Of a DNA stretch of 12,686 nt, positions 1 to 5,598 are shown piece by piece. The stretch's first letter is position 1; each line of letters opens with the position of its first letter. A program made the translations under genes and the position numbers. This DNA is from Bacillota bacterium (GTDB lineage Bacteria > Bacillota > UBA4882 > UBA8346). The DNA lies in contig DNPP01000500.1 of the NCBI GenBank assembly GCA_003501365.1, positions 1 through 12,686 on the forward strand. Direction: 5' to 3'. The notes beneath the pieces were generated by a model. That model had not been told where the DNA came from, made no database searches, and saw only the letters and a program-made list of their open reading frames with translations.

Positions 1-38
1 TTTACTGTATAAGGCGCAAAGGCGCGGAGTTTAAAGAC

Positions 39-66
39 AAAATCAAAAATTGATTTTATTTTTTTC
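39..66 (+). terminator. Weak AT-rich hairpin with T-run
   Basis: A 7-bp stem (39-45 with 51-57, AAAATCA/TGATTTT) encloses a 5-base loop and is followed by a run of T at 59-65. This is the layout of a Rho-independent terminator read on the plus strand. The stem has only one G-C pair, so it would be weak. No plus-strand gene is visible to its left inside the window. Confidence 0.3.
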
Positions 67-108
67 TCACCTGTAGCACCAAAAGGTGCTGCCGTCTCTG
101 TGTGAGAA
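64..108. repeat. Two-tier hairpin
   Basis: The outer 7-bp stem TTCTCAC/GTGAGAA (64-70 with 102-108) encloses an inner 6-bp stem AGCACC/GGTGCT (75-80 with 85-90) with an AAAA loop. An unpaired 11-base segment lies on the 3' side. It could be a small structured RNA, a leader element of a gene beyond the left edge, or chance. Function is unknown. Confidence 0.35.
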
Positions 109-174
109 CATAAATGGGCGTATAGATTAACCAATAGGAATCTAGTTTTACTGAGTTATCTTTATAACCATATT

Positions 175-205
175 AAAAAATTGCGGCTTAGATTCTCCGC
201 AATTT
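175..205 (-). terminator. Rho-independent terminator of the septum-protein operon
   Basis: A perfect 9-bp stem (178-186 with 197-205, AAATTGCGG/CCGCAATTT) has a 10-base loop. Read on the minus strand it is followed by six T residues (plus-strand A run 175-180). It lies about 75 bases after the stop codon of the 279-719 gene and is the natural end of that transcript. Confidence 0.75.
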
Positions 206-228
206 AATAATTGGTGTTATAATTTCTT

Positions 229-279
229 ATACTAAGTTGCTTTCTCAATTGAATAATTATTTAAGAAGCAACTTAGTAT
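229..279. repeat. 14-bp inverted repeat overlapping the stop codon
   Basis: Perfect 14-bp arms (229-242 and 266-279) flank a 23-base loop. The right arm ends on the last base of the stop codon of the septum-initiator gene. No T-run follows on either strand, so it is not itself a terminator. It could protect the 3' end of the message or be an insertion scar. Confidence 0.5.
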
Positions 280-719
280 TAGTTCCCTATCTCTACTTGT
301 TTCACTTTGTTTTTGTTGGCAAGGGCTGTTCCGTCTGTAACGCCTTCCACCACCATCATCTGGGATTCCTCCGGTTTAACCAGCCCGATTTCATGCGCCC
401 GTTCTTCAACATAGGCGGGTTGTTTCATATAATCCCGCTTTTTCCGCATATCGCCCAGCTGTCGATTCATGGTGATGTATTCCCTTTTTAGCTGGTTGAT
501 TTCATTGGTAGCGGCCACATAATTGTAAACCCCTTCAATCAAAGGTAAAACAGTGATTTTAAAACCGACAAAAAGGGCCAGACCCCACATTACAAAGGGC
601 CAAAACGAGCGTGGCCGAAAACGCCATTGCTTACTGACGGTTTTCACGCCCTTGATATTGGCCGGTTTAACGGGACTGTATTCCCGGCTATCCTGAAAAC
701 TAACTCTGGCCCTTTCCAT
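279..719 (-). CDS. Septum formation initiator family protein (FtsB/DivIC-like)
   Basis: This 146-residue bitopic membrane protein has a basic cytoplasmic N-terminus (residues 1-38, rich in R/K) and one transmembrane segment at about 39-61. A charged heptad-like coiled coil follows at about 70-97, then the family hallmark segment PAYVEERAHEIGLVKPEE (101-118). This order is typical of FtsB/FtsL/DivIC proteins, which form a trimeric scaffold with FtsQ/DivIB in the divisome at mid-cell. Length fits the longer Firmicutes members. The ATG start at 719 has a GGAG motif 10 bases upstream, inside the 5-base gap after the helix-turn-helix gene, so the two are almost certainly co-transcribed. Which of the FtsB/DivIC/FtsL roles it fills cannot be decided from sequence alone. 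Confidence 0.85.
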   Translation of the reverse strand: MERARVSFQDSREYSPVKPANIKGVKTVSKQWRFRPRSFWPFVMWGLALFVGFKITVLPLIEGVYNYVAATNEINQLKREYITMNRQLGDMRKKRDYMKQPAYVEERAHEIGLVKPEESQMMVVEGVTDGTALANKNKVKQVEIGN

Positions 720-724
720 CGAAA

Positions 725-961
725 TTATTCTCCTTCATTATCTTCTTCATCCGCGCCGGAAATACCAAGGGCTGTACCGGGCAACACAATCACTACCTCA
801 TAGCCTTTAGTTTTGGCGCGATTATATAGAGTAGCCACTGAGCTCTGGGTAATACCCAGCCTCTTAGCTATTTTTTCGGCAGTTTCGCCCATTTCCTTGA
901 GCACTACGACCTGGCGTTCCCGAAAGCTCAAGGCTTCGGCGCCTCGGATTTCAATTTTCAT
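725..961 (-). CDS. Small sigma-70 region 4/LuxR-like helix-turn-helix protein
   Basis: This 78-residue protein is dominated by one DNA-binding domain. LSFRERQVVVLKEMGETAEK (residues 11-30) followed by IAKRLGITQSSVATLYNRAK (31-50) has the pattern of sigma region 4 and LuxR-type HTH domains. The tail after the domain is hydrophobic and then acidic (DEEDNEGE). There is no receiver, sigma region 2 or membrane segment, so it is a stand-alone DNA-binding protein rather than a sigma factor. It is the first gene of a two-gene unit with the septum protein, from a good promoter at 996-1024. The 11-bp tandem repeat between promoter and gene could be its own operator (inference). The ribosome binding site before ATG 961 is weak. 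Target genes are unknown. Confidence 0.7.
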   Translation of the reverse strand: MKIEIRGAEALSFRERQVVVLKEMGETAEKIAKRLGITQSSVATLYNRAKTKGYEVVIVLPGTALGISGADEEDNEGE

Positions 962-973
962 TATAGCACCGTC

Positions 974-995
974 ACTACAAAATGACTACAAAATT
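974..995 (-). repeat. 11-bp tandem repeat at the transcription start, candidate operator
   Basis: ACTACAAAATG (974-984) is followed directly by ACTACAAAATT (985-995), 10 of 11 bases identical. The pair covers the predicted transcription start and early leader, just downstream of the -10 box at 996-1001. One helical turn of spacing would place two protein copies on the same DNA face, which suits autoregulation by the helix-turn-helix gene it precedes. This is inference from position. Confidence 0.55.
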
Positions 996-1024
996 ATTAT
1001 ATAATTTGGACAGTAATTTGAAAA
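996..1024 (-). promoter_or_regulatory. SigA-type promoter of the HTH/septum-protein unit
   Basis: Read on the minus strand, TTTTCA (1019-1024) and a perfect TATAAT (996-1001) are separated by 17 bases. Transcription would begin near 988-990, giving a leader of about 28 bases before ATG 961. No competing gene lies upstream on this strand. Confidence 0.55.
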
Positions 1025-1140
1025 GTCCTTTTTTCTTGGGTCTACATCCTAACGGTGATGGGTAACAAAATGCCGGGACGATGGCGGCAAAAAACACGGC
1101 TTTGTTATAGATTATTGTTGAAAAACCAGGGTCTATTTTG

Positions 1141-1323
1141 ACCTAACTCTTGCTCTTCCCCTGAGATGTGATTCAAAGTGGCTGTTTCAGTGGAAGAGTA
1201 CCCTCATGTACGGTGTACATGTTGCCGTTGATCTCTAAAGACTTTTGGGCTTCGAAGGCATCGATTACTCTCCCGCTGAATCGACTACTTCGAAATGCTT
1301 CATTGGGAGAGAGCAAGAGAGGT
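1141..1323. repeat. Long rod-like imperfect inverted repeat, candidate structured RNA
   Basis: The arms 1147-1200 and 1266-1319 pair in one constant register (paired positions always sum to 2466) with no insertion or deletion over 54 positions. The outer helix 1147-1161/1305-1319 has 13 Watson-Crick pairs of 15. The inner helix 1186-1200/1266-1280 has 13 of 15. Between them is a 24-by-24 region that pairs partly (1172-1181 with 1285-1294). ACCT/AGGT (1141-1144/1320-1323) extends the base after a 2-base bulge. The apex holds a perfect 7-bp hairpin with a 3-base loop (1205-1221) and a second short stem (1223-1229/1255-1260). A strong terminator follows 36 bases later on the plus strand. G-U and A-C departures are equally common, so neither strand is favoured as the RNA. 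Alternatives are a 6S-like RNA, a MITE or an old inverted duplication. Confidence 0.6.
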
Positions 1324-1358
1324 TCTAACCAACAGTTGTCTTAAACAGAGCCTAAAAC

Positions 1359-1386
1359 AAAAAGCTAGGGTTATCCCTAGCTTTTT
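1359..1386. terminator. Bidirectional Rho-independent terminator
   Basis: A perfect 12-bp stem (1359-1370 with 1375-1386) has a TTAT loop. The GCTAGGG/CCCTAGC core is flanked by A5 and T5, so it works in both directions. On the minus strand it ends the HD/YwgA-like transcript about 100 bases after its last stop codon. On the plus strand it could end a transcript of the inverted-repeat element just to its left. Confidence 0.85.
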
Positions 1387-1485
1387 AATAATTATGAACG
1401 ACAAATATTAAGCTTACATACTGACTTAATTCAAAATCCAAACCGGTACAAGAAAGCCCGGATCAGATACATTTTATTCATACGG

Positions 1486-2034
1486 TCAGCCATCAGACTT
1501 CGGATCGGATTCGATACTCATTTCTGTCAGCTCCGCAATAGCATTCCTAATTTGTTCCTCGCTGAATTTATCACCTTTGATGGTTTTGACTCCTGCTAAT
1601 ACTGCCGCATCATCCCATTCTTTTCCGCTGCGGCGCAAATCTTCAGCAACAAAATCGGTTGTAGTGAGTACTTCCAATTCGAATGCGCTAAAACCGGCGA
1701 ATTTATTAATAATCCCGTTAAGGATTTCAAGTTGACGGTCATTTAATAGTTGGTCTTGATGTTCTTCCTGTAACGTCCCCGCAATTTCAGTCATGTGAAT
1801 TCGTTGAGTCATCCCGTCCGGAATAATTTCAATTGCGCCCAGCATGGCGAGACTATGGGTGGCATAATCAAGTTCAGAACTATAAGGGCCGTAATAATGA
1901 ATCCCATATTTGAAACCCAGATTGATCCCATGGCGTTGAATGATATATACCATTTTTTGAAGCATCTTTTTGCCGGGATGTTGATATTGAGAAATCTTTT
2001 GGATAATGGGAAGCAAATTAACGACACTGCCCAC
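1486..2034 (-). CDS. YwgA-like protein encoded with an HD phosphohydrolase
   Basis: This 182-residue soluble protein has an N-terminal segment GKKMLQKMVYIIQRHGI (about 21-37) and an HYYGPYSSEL motif (about 46-55). Both resemble Bacillus YwgA and, more loosely, the SocA/DUF4065 (Panacea) antitoxin fold, in which a winged-helix-like domain begins with a 'KLQK' helix and an 'FGPY' turn. The GTG start at 2034 is fixed by a strong AAAGGAGGT seven bases upstream. It follows the HD-domain gene by 17 bases and is its operon partner, the same neighbourhood as ywfO-ywgA in Bacillus subtilis (recalled, not searched). The biochemical role of this family is not established. A regulatory or antitoxin-like partnership with the HD enzyme is inference. 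Confidence 0.75.
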   Translation of the reverse strand: MGSVVNLLPIIQKISQYQHPGKKMLQKMVYIIQRHGINLGFKYGIHYYGPYSSELDYATHSLAMLGAIEIIPDGMTQRIHMTEIAGTLQEEHQDQLLNDRQLEILNGIINKFAGFSAFELEVLTTTDFVAEDLRRSGKEWDDAAVLAGVKTIKGDKFSEEQIRNAIAELTEMSIESDPKSDG

Positions 2035-2051
2035 GATTCAAACCTCCTTTA

Positions 2052-3329
2052 TTACTCGTTCATGTCCTTCATTCTTTCTTTTACGAAAGCAGCGGCATCC
2101 TTAGCCGAATTTTCATGCGCATATATCCTTAAAATATTAATCGGTTCAGTCATCTTTTTAATGATACCGGATTCGGCACTAATTGTACTTGGCTTCTCAC
2201 TATGATCAAGAATGATAGGGATGGCTTGTTCGCTATCAATCTCATATTTTAAAGGTATTTTATGAGTCATTTTATCAGCCGAGTCAAAAATTAAGTTTGC
2301 CTCGCCACAAAGTTTCTTCAAATCACTCTTAATAAGGTTATACATTTGGATTTGCGCTCTATCGGAATGAACAGGAGATTCATAAACGCATTTCATAATT
2401 TTTCTTCCAATCAATCTCATCGCAGATTCGTTGGAAGATTCCCTGTTTTCGATCATATTCCATACTCGTGCATCGTTCCAGTGCAAGTATTCTTCAACAT
2501 TGTCAGGGTATCTGCCATCCGGTAGATTCTGTGCCAAAAAATCGACCAGCATTTTATCCAAGAATCTTCTGGCCTTATGGAAATACACCTGGACAAACAT
2601 AAAATAACGGGCTAATACAAATTCTTCGAAAGCATGAATCCCGCCTTTTTCTATGGCCAAAAAAGTATTTTGCCCTTGTTGATAAGCTGTCAAAGTTGAT
2701 AAGAGCCGTTCCAGATCGTATTTCCCGTAATTTACGCCGCAATAAACGGAATCCCGCAGCAGGTAATCCATTTTGTCGCAATCCAATTCGCTGTCCATAA
2801 ATTTCTTCAAAAAGATAAAATCAGGATTGCCGGTGCTTCTTCCCTGATAAATAGAACATATTAATTCCGGAGTTATATTGCAAACTTCGCCATATTTTAC
2901 AACGAATTCCCTACCAATTTCATTGATAAAGTCGGCAATTTCAGTCTTCAAGATAATTTTTTCGGTAAAATCTTCATGTTCTTGCCCATCTGGGAATACC
3001 GATTCCGAGCCATGTGAAAATGGAGCATGTCCTAGATCATGCATTAATGCTATCAATCTTAATATTTGTTCATACCATGCAATCTTTTCCGTGGAGAACA
3101 GCGTTTCTTTATTTGAAGTGACGACCCGGAATGCTCTTGTAGCCAGATGCATGACACCGAGTGAGTGTCCGAAACGGGTATGTTCCGCGCCATGATACAC
3201 AAGGTAGGTAAGGGATAACTGTTTGATTCCCCTTAATCTTTGGAATGGTTTGGAATCGATAATTTTCTCTTCCCAGGGTCTAACTTCGATAAATCCATGA
3301 ATCGGATCACGGAAGTGCGAAAGGGTCAA
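2052..3329 (-). CDS. HD-domain phosphohydrolase (YwfO/SAMHD1-like)
   Basis: The protein is 425 residues from the chosen start. It begins with FRDPIHGFIEV, the usual opening of the dGTPase/SAMHD1-like HD superfamily, followed by FQRLRGIKQL. The metal ligands are present: His in RFGHSLG (H55), the His-Asp pair in LMHDLGHAPFSH (H97, D98), and Asp in DKMDYLLRDS (D185). Family members are cytoplasmic metal-dependent hydrolases of nucleotides such as dNTPs; the substrate here is not known. The frame stays open to a TTG at 3371, but that codon touches the -10 box of a promoter and would precede the transcript. I chose TTG 3329 because GGCGGTGAT sits 4 bases before it; ATG 3335 and ATG 3353 are alternatives. 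It is co-transcribed with the YwgA-like gene 17 bases downstream. Confidence 0.85.
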   Translation of the reverse strand: MTLSHFRDPIHGFIEVRPWEEKIIDSKPFQRLRGIKQLSLTYLVYHGAEHTRFGHSLGVMHLATRAFRVVTSNKETLFSTEKIAWYEQILRLIALMHDLGHAPFSHGSESVFPDGQEHEDFTEKIILKTEIADFINEIGREFVVKYGEVCNITPELICSIYQGRSTGNPDFIFLKKFMDSELDCDKMDYLLRDSVYCGVNYGKYDLERLLSTLTAYQQGQNTFLAIEKGGIHAFEEFVLARYFMFVQVYFHKARRFLDKMLVDFLAQNLPDGRYPDNVEEYLHWNDARVWNMIENRESSNESAMRLIGRKIMKCVYESPVHSDRAQIQMYNLIKSDLKKLCGEANLIFDSADKMTHKIPLKYEIDSEQAIPIILDHSEKPSTISAESGIIKKMTEPINILRIYAHENSAKDAAAFVKERMKDMNE

Positions 3330-3370
3330 AATCATCACCGCCCGAACGAACATAAGTTCGTCTAATGTCA

Positions 3371-3399
3371 ATTATACCTTGTTACTTGAAATTCTGCAA
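3371..3399 (-). promoter_or_regulatory. Promoter of the HD/YwgA-like operon
   Basis: On the minus strand TTGCAG (3394-3399) and a perfect TATAAT (3371-3376) are 17 bases apart. Initiation near 3364 gives a 34-base leader before the TTG start at 3329, with the ribosome binding site inside it. The -10 box is convincing; the -35 box matches only 3 of 6 consensus bases. Confidence 0.55.
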
Positions 3400-3430
3400 C
3401 AAATTTTTAATATCCAAATATCAGACGTTA

Positions 3431-3757
3431 TTAAAGCTCTTTCATAATCTCCAGAAAATCCGCCAAGCCATAGGCTCCATCCAACGGATTGTTATCAAAG
3501 ACCATGAAATATTTATAACGGTCGCTCCCGATCTTGCTGGCCCACGTCTGTCCCAGCTTCAGCTTCATCCGCGAATCGGAATTATCCCGGTCATCGCCTT
3601 TGGTTTCAATAACTACTATTTTATGGCTTTTGGTTAAAACAATATAATCGGGATAGTGGTTGAGAAAGCCGCCGTTGATGGCAAATTCCTTTTTCTCAAT
3701 ATTTTTATGCCAAAACAAAACGTTATTGAGATTGGCCACTTCATTGAAAACTTTACT
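3431..3757 (-). pseudogene. C-terminal remnant of a type III restriction enzyme Res subunit
   Basis: About 108 codons remain of a protein normally near 900-1000 residues. The fragment begins SKVFNEVANLNNVLFWHKNI and continues into FLNHYPDYIVL and IVVIETKGD. The PD...ExK nuclease motif is intact: the Asp of HYPD is followed 14 residues later by E-T-K. This is the terminal endonuclease domain of Res, the ATP-dependent restriction subunit that works with a Mod methyltransferase. The helicase part and any mod gene are absent. It lies directly behind and in the same frame as the antitoxin gene, separated only by that gene's TGA. A GTG at 3739 could start a 102-residue product, but no ribosome binding site precedes it. 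A decayed fragment is the best reading. Confidence 0.75.
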
Positions 3758-3982
3758 TCATGAGAGCCGCACCTTGGCGTCACGCAATACATCCTCGCCG
3801 GGTCGCTCCGTCGCTGTTCCTTTTTCCAGTTCTTCATTACGCCTCAAGCATTTCTCAGCCCAAAGACGTTCATTCTCGTCCTCCGTAAGTGATTCAAGGC
3901 TATGCAAAAGTTTCTCGGCAAGTTTGGCGCGTAAATTGGGATTGAGTTTTAAGGCTTCATTTTCCAGTTCTTCAAGCTTCAT
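3758..3982 (-). CDS. Orphan addiction-module antitoxin (ParE/RelE-partner type)
   Basis: This 74-residue acidic helical protein has the family pattern of the 'putative addiction module component' antitoxins (PF09720). It shows MKLEELENEALKLNPNLRAK at the start, LAEKLLHSLESL in the middle, ENERLWAEKCLRRNEELEKG and a C-terminal DVLRDAKVRL tail. Such proteins neutralise a RelE/ParE-type toxin encoded immediately downstream. Here the stop overlaps an ATG (TCATGA), as expected for the toxin start, but that reading frame is M-K-stop and runs into the Res remnant. The toxin has therefore been lost, leaving an orphan. A promoter lies at 4042-4070; a G-run (GGGGGG) about 11 bases before ATG 3982 is a mediocre ribosome binding site. 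Confidence 0.8.
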   Translation of the reverse strand: MKLEELENEALKLNPNLRAKLAEKLLHSLESLTEDENERLWAEKCLRRNEELEKGTATERPGEDVLRDAKVRLS

Positions 3983-4041
3983 CTATTGAAATCCCCCCGG
4001 TTGTATTACAATTATGAACATACCTGAACCGTTCTAATTCG

Positions 4042-4070
4042 ATTATACCCTGGACGGAAATAAACATCAA
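4042..4070 (-). promoter_or_regulatory. Promoter of the antitoxin gene
   Basis: On the minus strand TTGATG (4065-4070) and a perfect TATAAT (4042-4047) are spaced by 17 bases. The predicted start near 4034 leaves a leader of about 50 bases to ATG 3982. It is the best promoter-like match in the accessory segment. Confidence 0.6.
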
Positions 4071-4260
4071 ACAAATTTACCGCTAACACGGTATTGCAGC
4101 ATTTTGAGTAACCGAACCAGAATCGGAAATTACGCCTATGCCAAAGACTCACTTTCTCAAAAATCCCGGAATTTCAAAAGTTTTCTGCGGTTAAATTATT
4201 ATCAAAATTGACTGGATTAGATCTTCGGGTTTGCCCATGTTGAGGTAGCAGTAGATTTCC

Positions 4261-4278
4261 AAAACCGATTTCGGTTTT
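4261..4278. repeat. Small hairpin AAAACCG/CGGTTTT
   Basis: A 7-bp stem (4261-4267 with 4272-4278) has a 4-base ATTT loop. It is followed by an AT-rich tract on the plus strand. It could act as a weak terminator in either direction, but no gene clearly needs it. It lies beside the group II intron-like fragment. Confidence 0.3.
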
Positions 4279-4309
4279 CAAATTTTCAACTTAACTGCTG
4301 CAACTCTTC

Positions 4310-4510
4310 ATTCAGGGGCCGGGTCGTTTACGTCACGCAATGGATATGCGGTTACCCACATAAACTGTGATATCGCTACATATCTGAATCGGGCAATTGG
4401 CATGACGGGACTTTCACCCGTTGGATGTAGCCTTACCCGAAGCCTACAACTCGTCGATATATGACGTACCATTGACCTAATTTGAAGGTTGTCCATGGAT
4501 GGCAACCACT
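4310..4510 (-). mobile_element. Probable group II intron fragment (domain I), decayed
   Basis: On the minus strand the sequence contains ACGGGTGAAAGTCCCGT (4405-4421), a 5-bp hairpin with the GUGAAAGUCC-type sequence found in domain I of bacterial group II introns. It is preceded by GGGTAAGGCTACATCC, and its flanks GGCTACAT...ATGTAGC form a 7-bp outer stem (4375-4381 with 4425-4431). The nested arrangement matches my recollection of domain I, not a database comparison. No reverse transcriptase, domain V or clear 5' GUGYG end is present, so only a fragment survives. The weak open frame on this strand (4308-4517) is not a plausible protein. The rest of 3983-4537 shows only the antitoxin promoter and a small hairpin. 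Confidence 0.4.
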
Positions 4511-4537
4511 CACTCACAAACTAACTAAACTTGGTCT

Positions 4538-5524
4538 TCAATCCATGATAATAATTCTTTCTGAGAAGTTAATGATAAATCCATATTTAGAATTGAAACA
4601 ATGAGAGAAAAAACTACAATGTAAACTCCTAAGTAATGCTAATTCAAGATCATTTTGATTATCTTTTTTCAACATATCTGAAAATGTTAGTATTTTTAAT
4701 TTATTTAAGCGTTCCAAGTTCTCTTTTTTTAGTTCAAAATTAGTTAGTGGGCCAATTTTTTTATGATTCAACGACCATCTATTTTTATCTGTTGCTAATA
4801 CTGGAGTACATCTTCTTTCTCTAGAAATTTCACCTTTCAATGCGAGTTTTATTCTTAAATCATCTGAATAAAAAATAGGGATTCCAAAACCAATTATTCC
4901 TAATGCTAGTTTTGTTTGTTGTTCCGCCCGTTCAACAGCACGAGTTGGCTCCGCAATGACTTTATACTCAGAACAAATACAACCAATTAACTCATTAAAC
5001 CTTTCTCGTTGCCGTTCAATAAGCATTTGTTGCTGTTCTTTTGTATTTTTACTAGTTAAAATGACTTTTTCAATAGTATCAAAATAGACTGACCCTTTTT
5101 CAGCAGTCATTTCAAAGAGTGTAACCTTTCCAATATCTAATCTTTTTAAATCAATACTTTTTAATCCATCCACAGGGATTATAACAATGAATTCATCATT
5201 GAAGTCCTCTAACTCCTTAATATTCCTACTCAATGAAAGTAGTAAACATTCTTCAGTAGATCCATTATCTATATAATCTTTTATAATATCTAACAATCGG
5301 CTCTCTATATATTTTTCAGTAAATTTTTCGCCAAGATTATTTTCATTTAATATTTTCCGAATTATTGATTCAAATAAATCCGCAGTGCTATCAATTAGAT
5401 TTAAATATACTCCTTTATGGTTAAAAAAACGTGTTTTTAGCTCACCTTCAATGCCAGGTTCACTGCTTCCATTTATTACACCTATTAAATCAGCAGCAAT
5501 TGTCTTTAATTTTTCCTTATGCAT
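4538..5524 (-). CDS. Uncharacterised AT-rich gene, possible truncated ApeA/HEPN-type protein
   Basis: This 328-residue soluble protein is not confidently recognised. No signal peptide or membrane segment is visible. The C-terminal stretch NDLELALLRSLHCSFFSHCF resembles the entry helix of Apea-like HEPN domains, in which helices carrying an R-x4-6-H RNase motif normally follow for another 80-150 residues. Here the protein ends about 16 residues later (ERIIIMD) with no such motif, so it may be cut at the 3' end, where group II intron-like DNA begins. The coding sequence is much richer in A/T than its neighbours and uses AT-ending codons, suggesting acquisition by transfer. ATG 5524 is preceded by only a weak GTGAGA-like site. 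HEPN proteins are common in abortive-infection defence; that role here is inference. Confidence 0.6.
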   Translation of the reverse strand: MHKEKLKTIAADLIGVINGSSEPGIEGELKTRFFNHKGVYLNLIDSTADLFESIIRKILNENNLGEKFTEKYIESRLLDIIKDYIDNGSTEECLLLSLSRNIKELEDFNDEFIVIIPVDGLKSIDLKRLDIGKVTLFEMTAEKGSVYFDTIEKVILTSKNTKEQQQMLIERQRERFNELIGCICSEYKVIAEPTRAVERAEQQTKLALGIIGFGIPIFYSDDLRIKLALKGEISRERRCTPVLATDKNRWSLNHKKIGPLTNFELKKENLERLNKLKILTFSDMLKKDNQNDLELALLRSLHCSFFSHCFNSKYGFIINFSERIIIMD

Positions 5525-5551
5525 TCAAACTGTTCTCACTTTCGATAATTT

Positions 5552-5570
5552 AGCGGTCACGACGACCGCT
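5552..5570. repeat. 7-bp GC-rich hairpin upstream of the AT-rich gene
   Basis: AGCGGTC (5552-5558) and GACCGCT (5564-5570) pair perfectly around a 5-base loop, about 28 bases upstream of ATG 5524. It could be an operator or a leader hairpin of that gene. No T-run follows. Confidence 0.4.
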
Positions 5571-5598
5571 GCTTCTCGCGCATGGCCAATAACTATTA

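Larger units (their letters stand above)
1025..1485. other. Gene-free stretch holding a large inverted repeat and a terminator
   Basis: No convincing gene is seen on either strand. The stretch contains a weak hairpin at 1071-1089 (TGCCG/CGGCA, 5 bp), the 183-bp inverted repeat at 1141-1323 and the terminator at 1359-1386, listed separately. A minus-strand frame through the repeat stays open for about 55 codons without a plausible start or recognised homology. I treat it as a shadow. Confidence 0.6.

Noticed and set aside
218..223. Plus-strand TATAAT as a promoter -10 box
   Set aside because: No acceptable -35 box lies 16-18 bases upstream and no plus-strand gene follows.
1141..1323. Firm assignment of the inverted repeat as 6S RNA
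   Set aside because: Length and the presence of a large internal loop fit loosely, but the apex forms two hairpins and no conserved 6S sequence could be verified by eye.
1162..1345. Minus-strand open frame of about 55 codons running through the large inverted repeat
   Set aside because: It has no good ribosome binding site or start and no recognisable homology. The inverted repeat itself explains the sequence pattern, so I treat it as a shadow.
1795..2205. 136-codon plus-strand open frame
   Set aside because: It is antisense to the end of the HD gene and most of the YwgA-like gene and crosses their junction, with no ribosome binding site of its own.
3431..3739. Free-standing small nuclease gene starting at GTG 3739
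   Set aside because: The nuclease motif is intact, but the homology extends upstream of that GTG to the antitoxin stop and no ribosome binding site precedes it. A Res fragment is the simpler reading.
4308..4517. 69-codon minus-strand open frame
   Set aside because: It lies in group II intron-like structured sequence, has no protein-like composition and no ribosome binding site.
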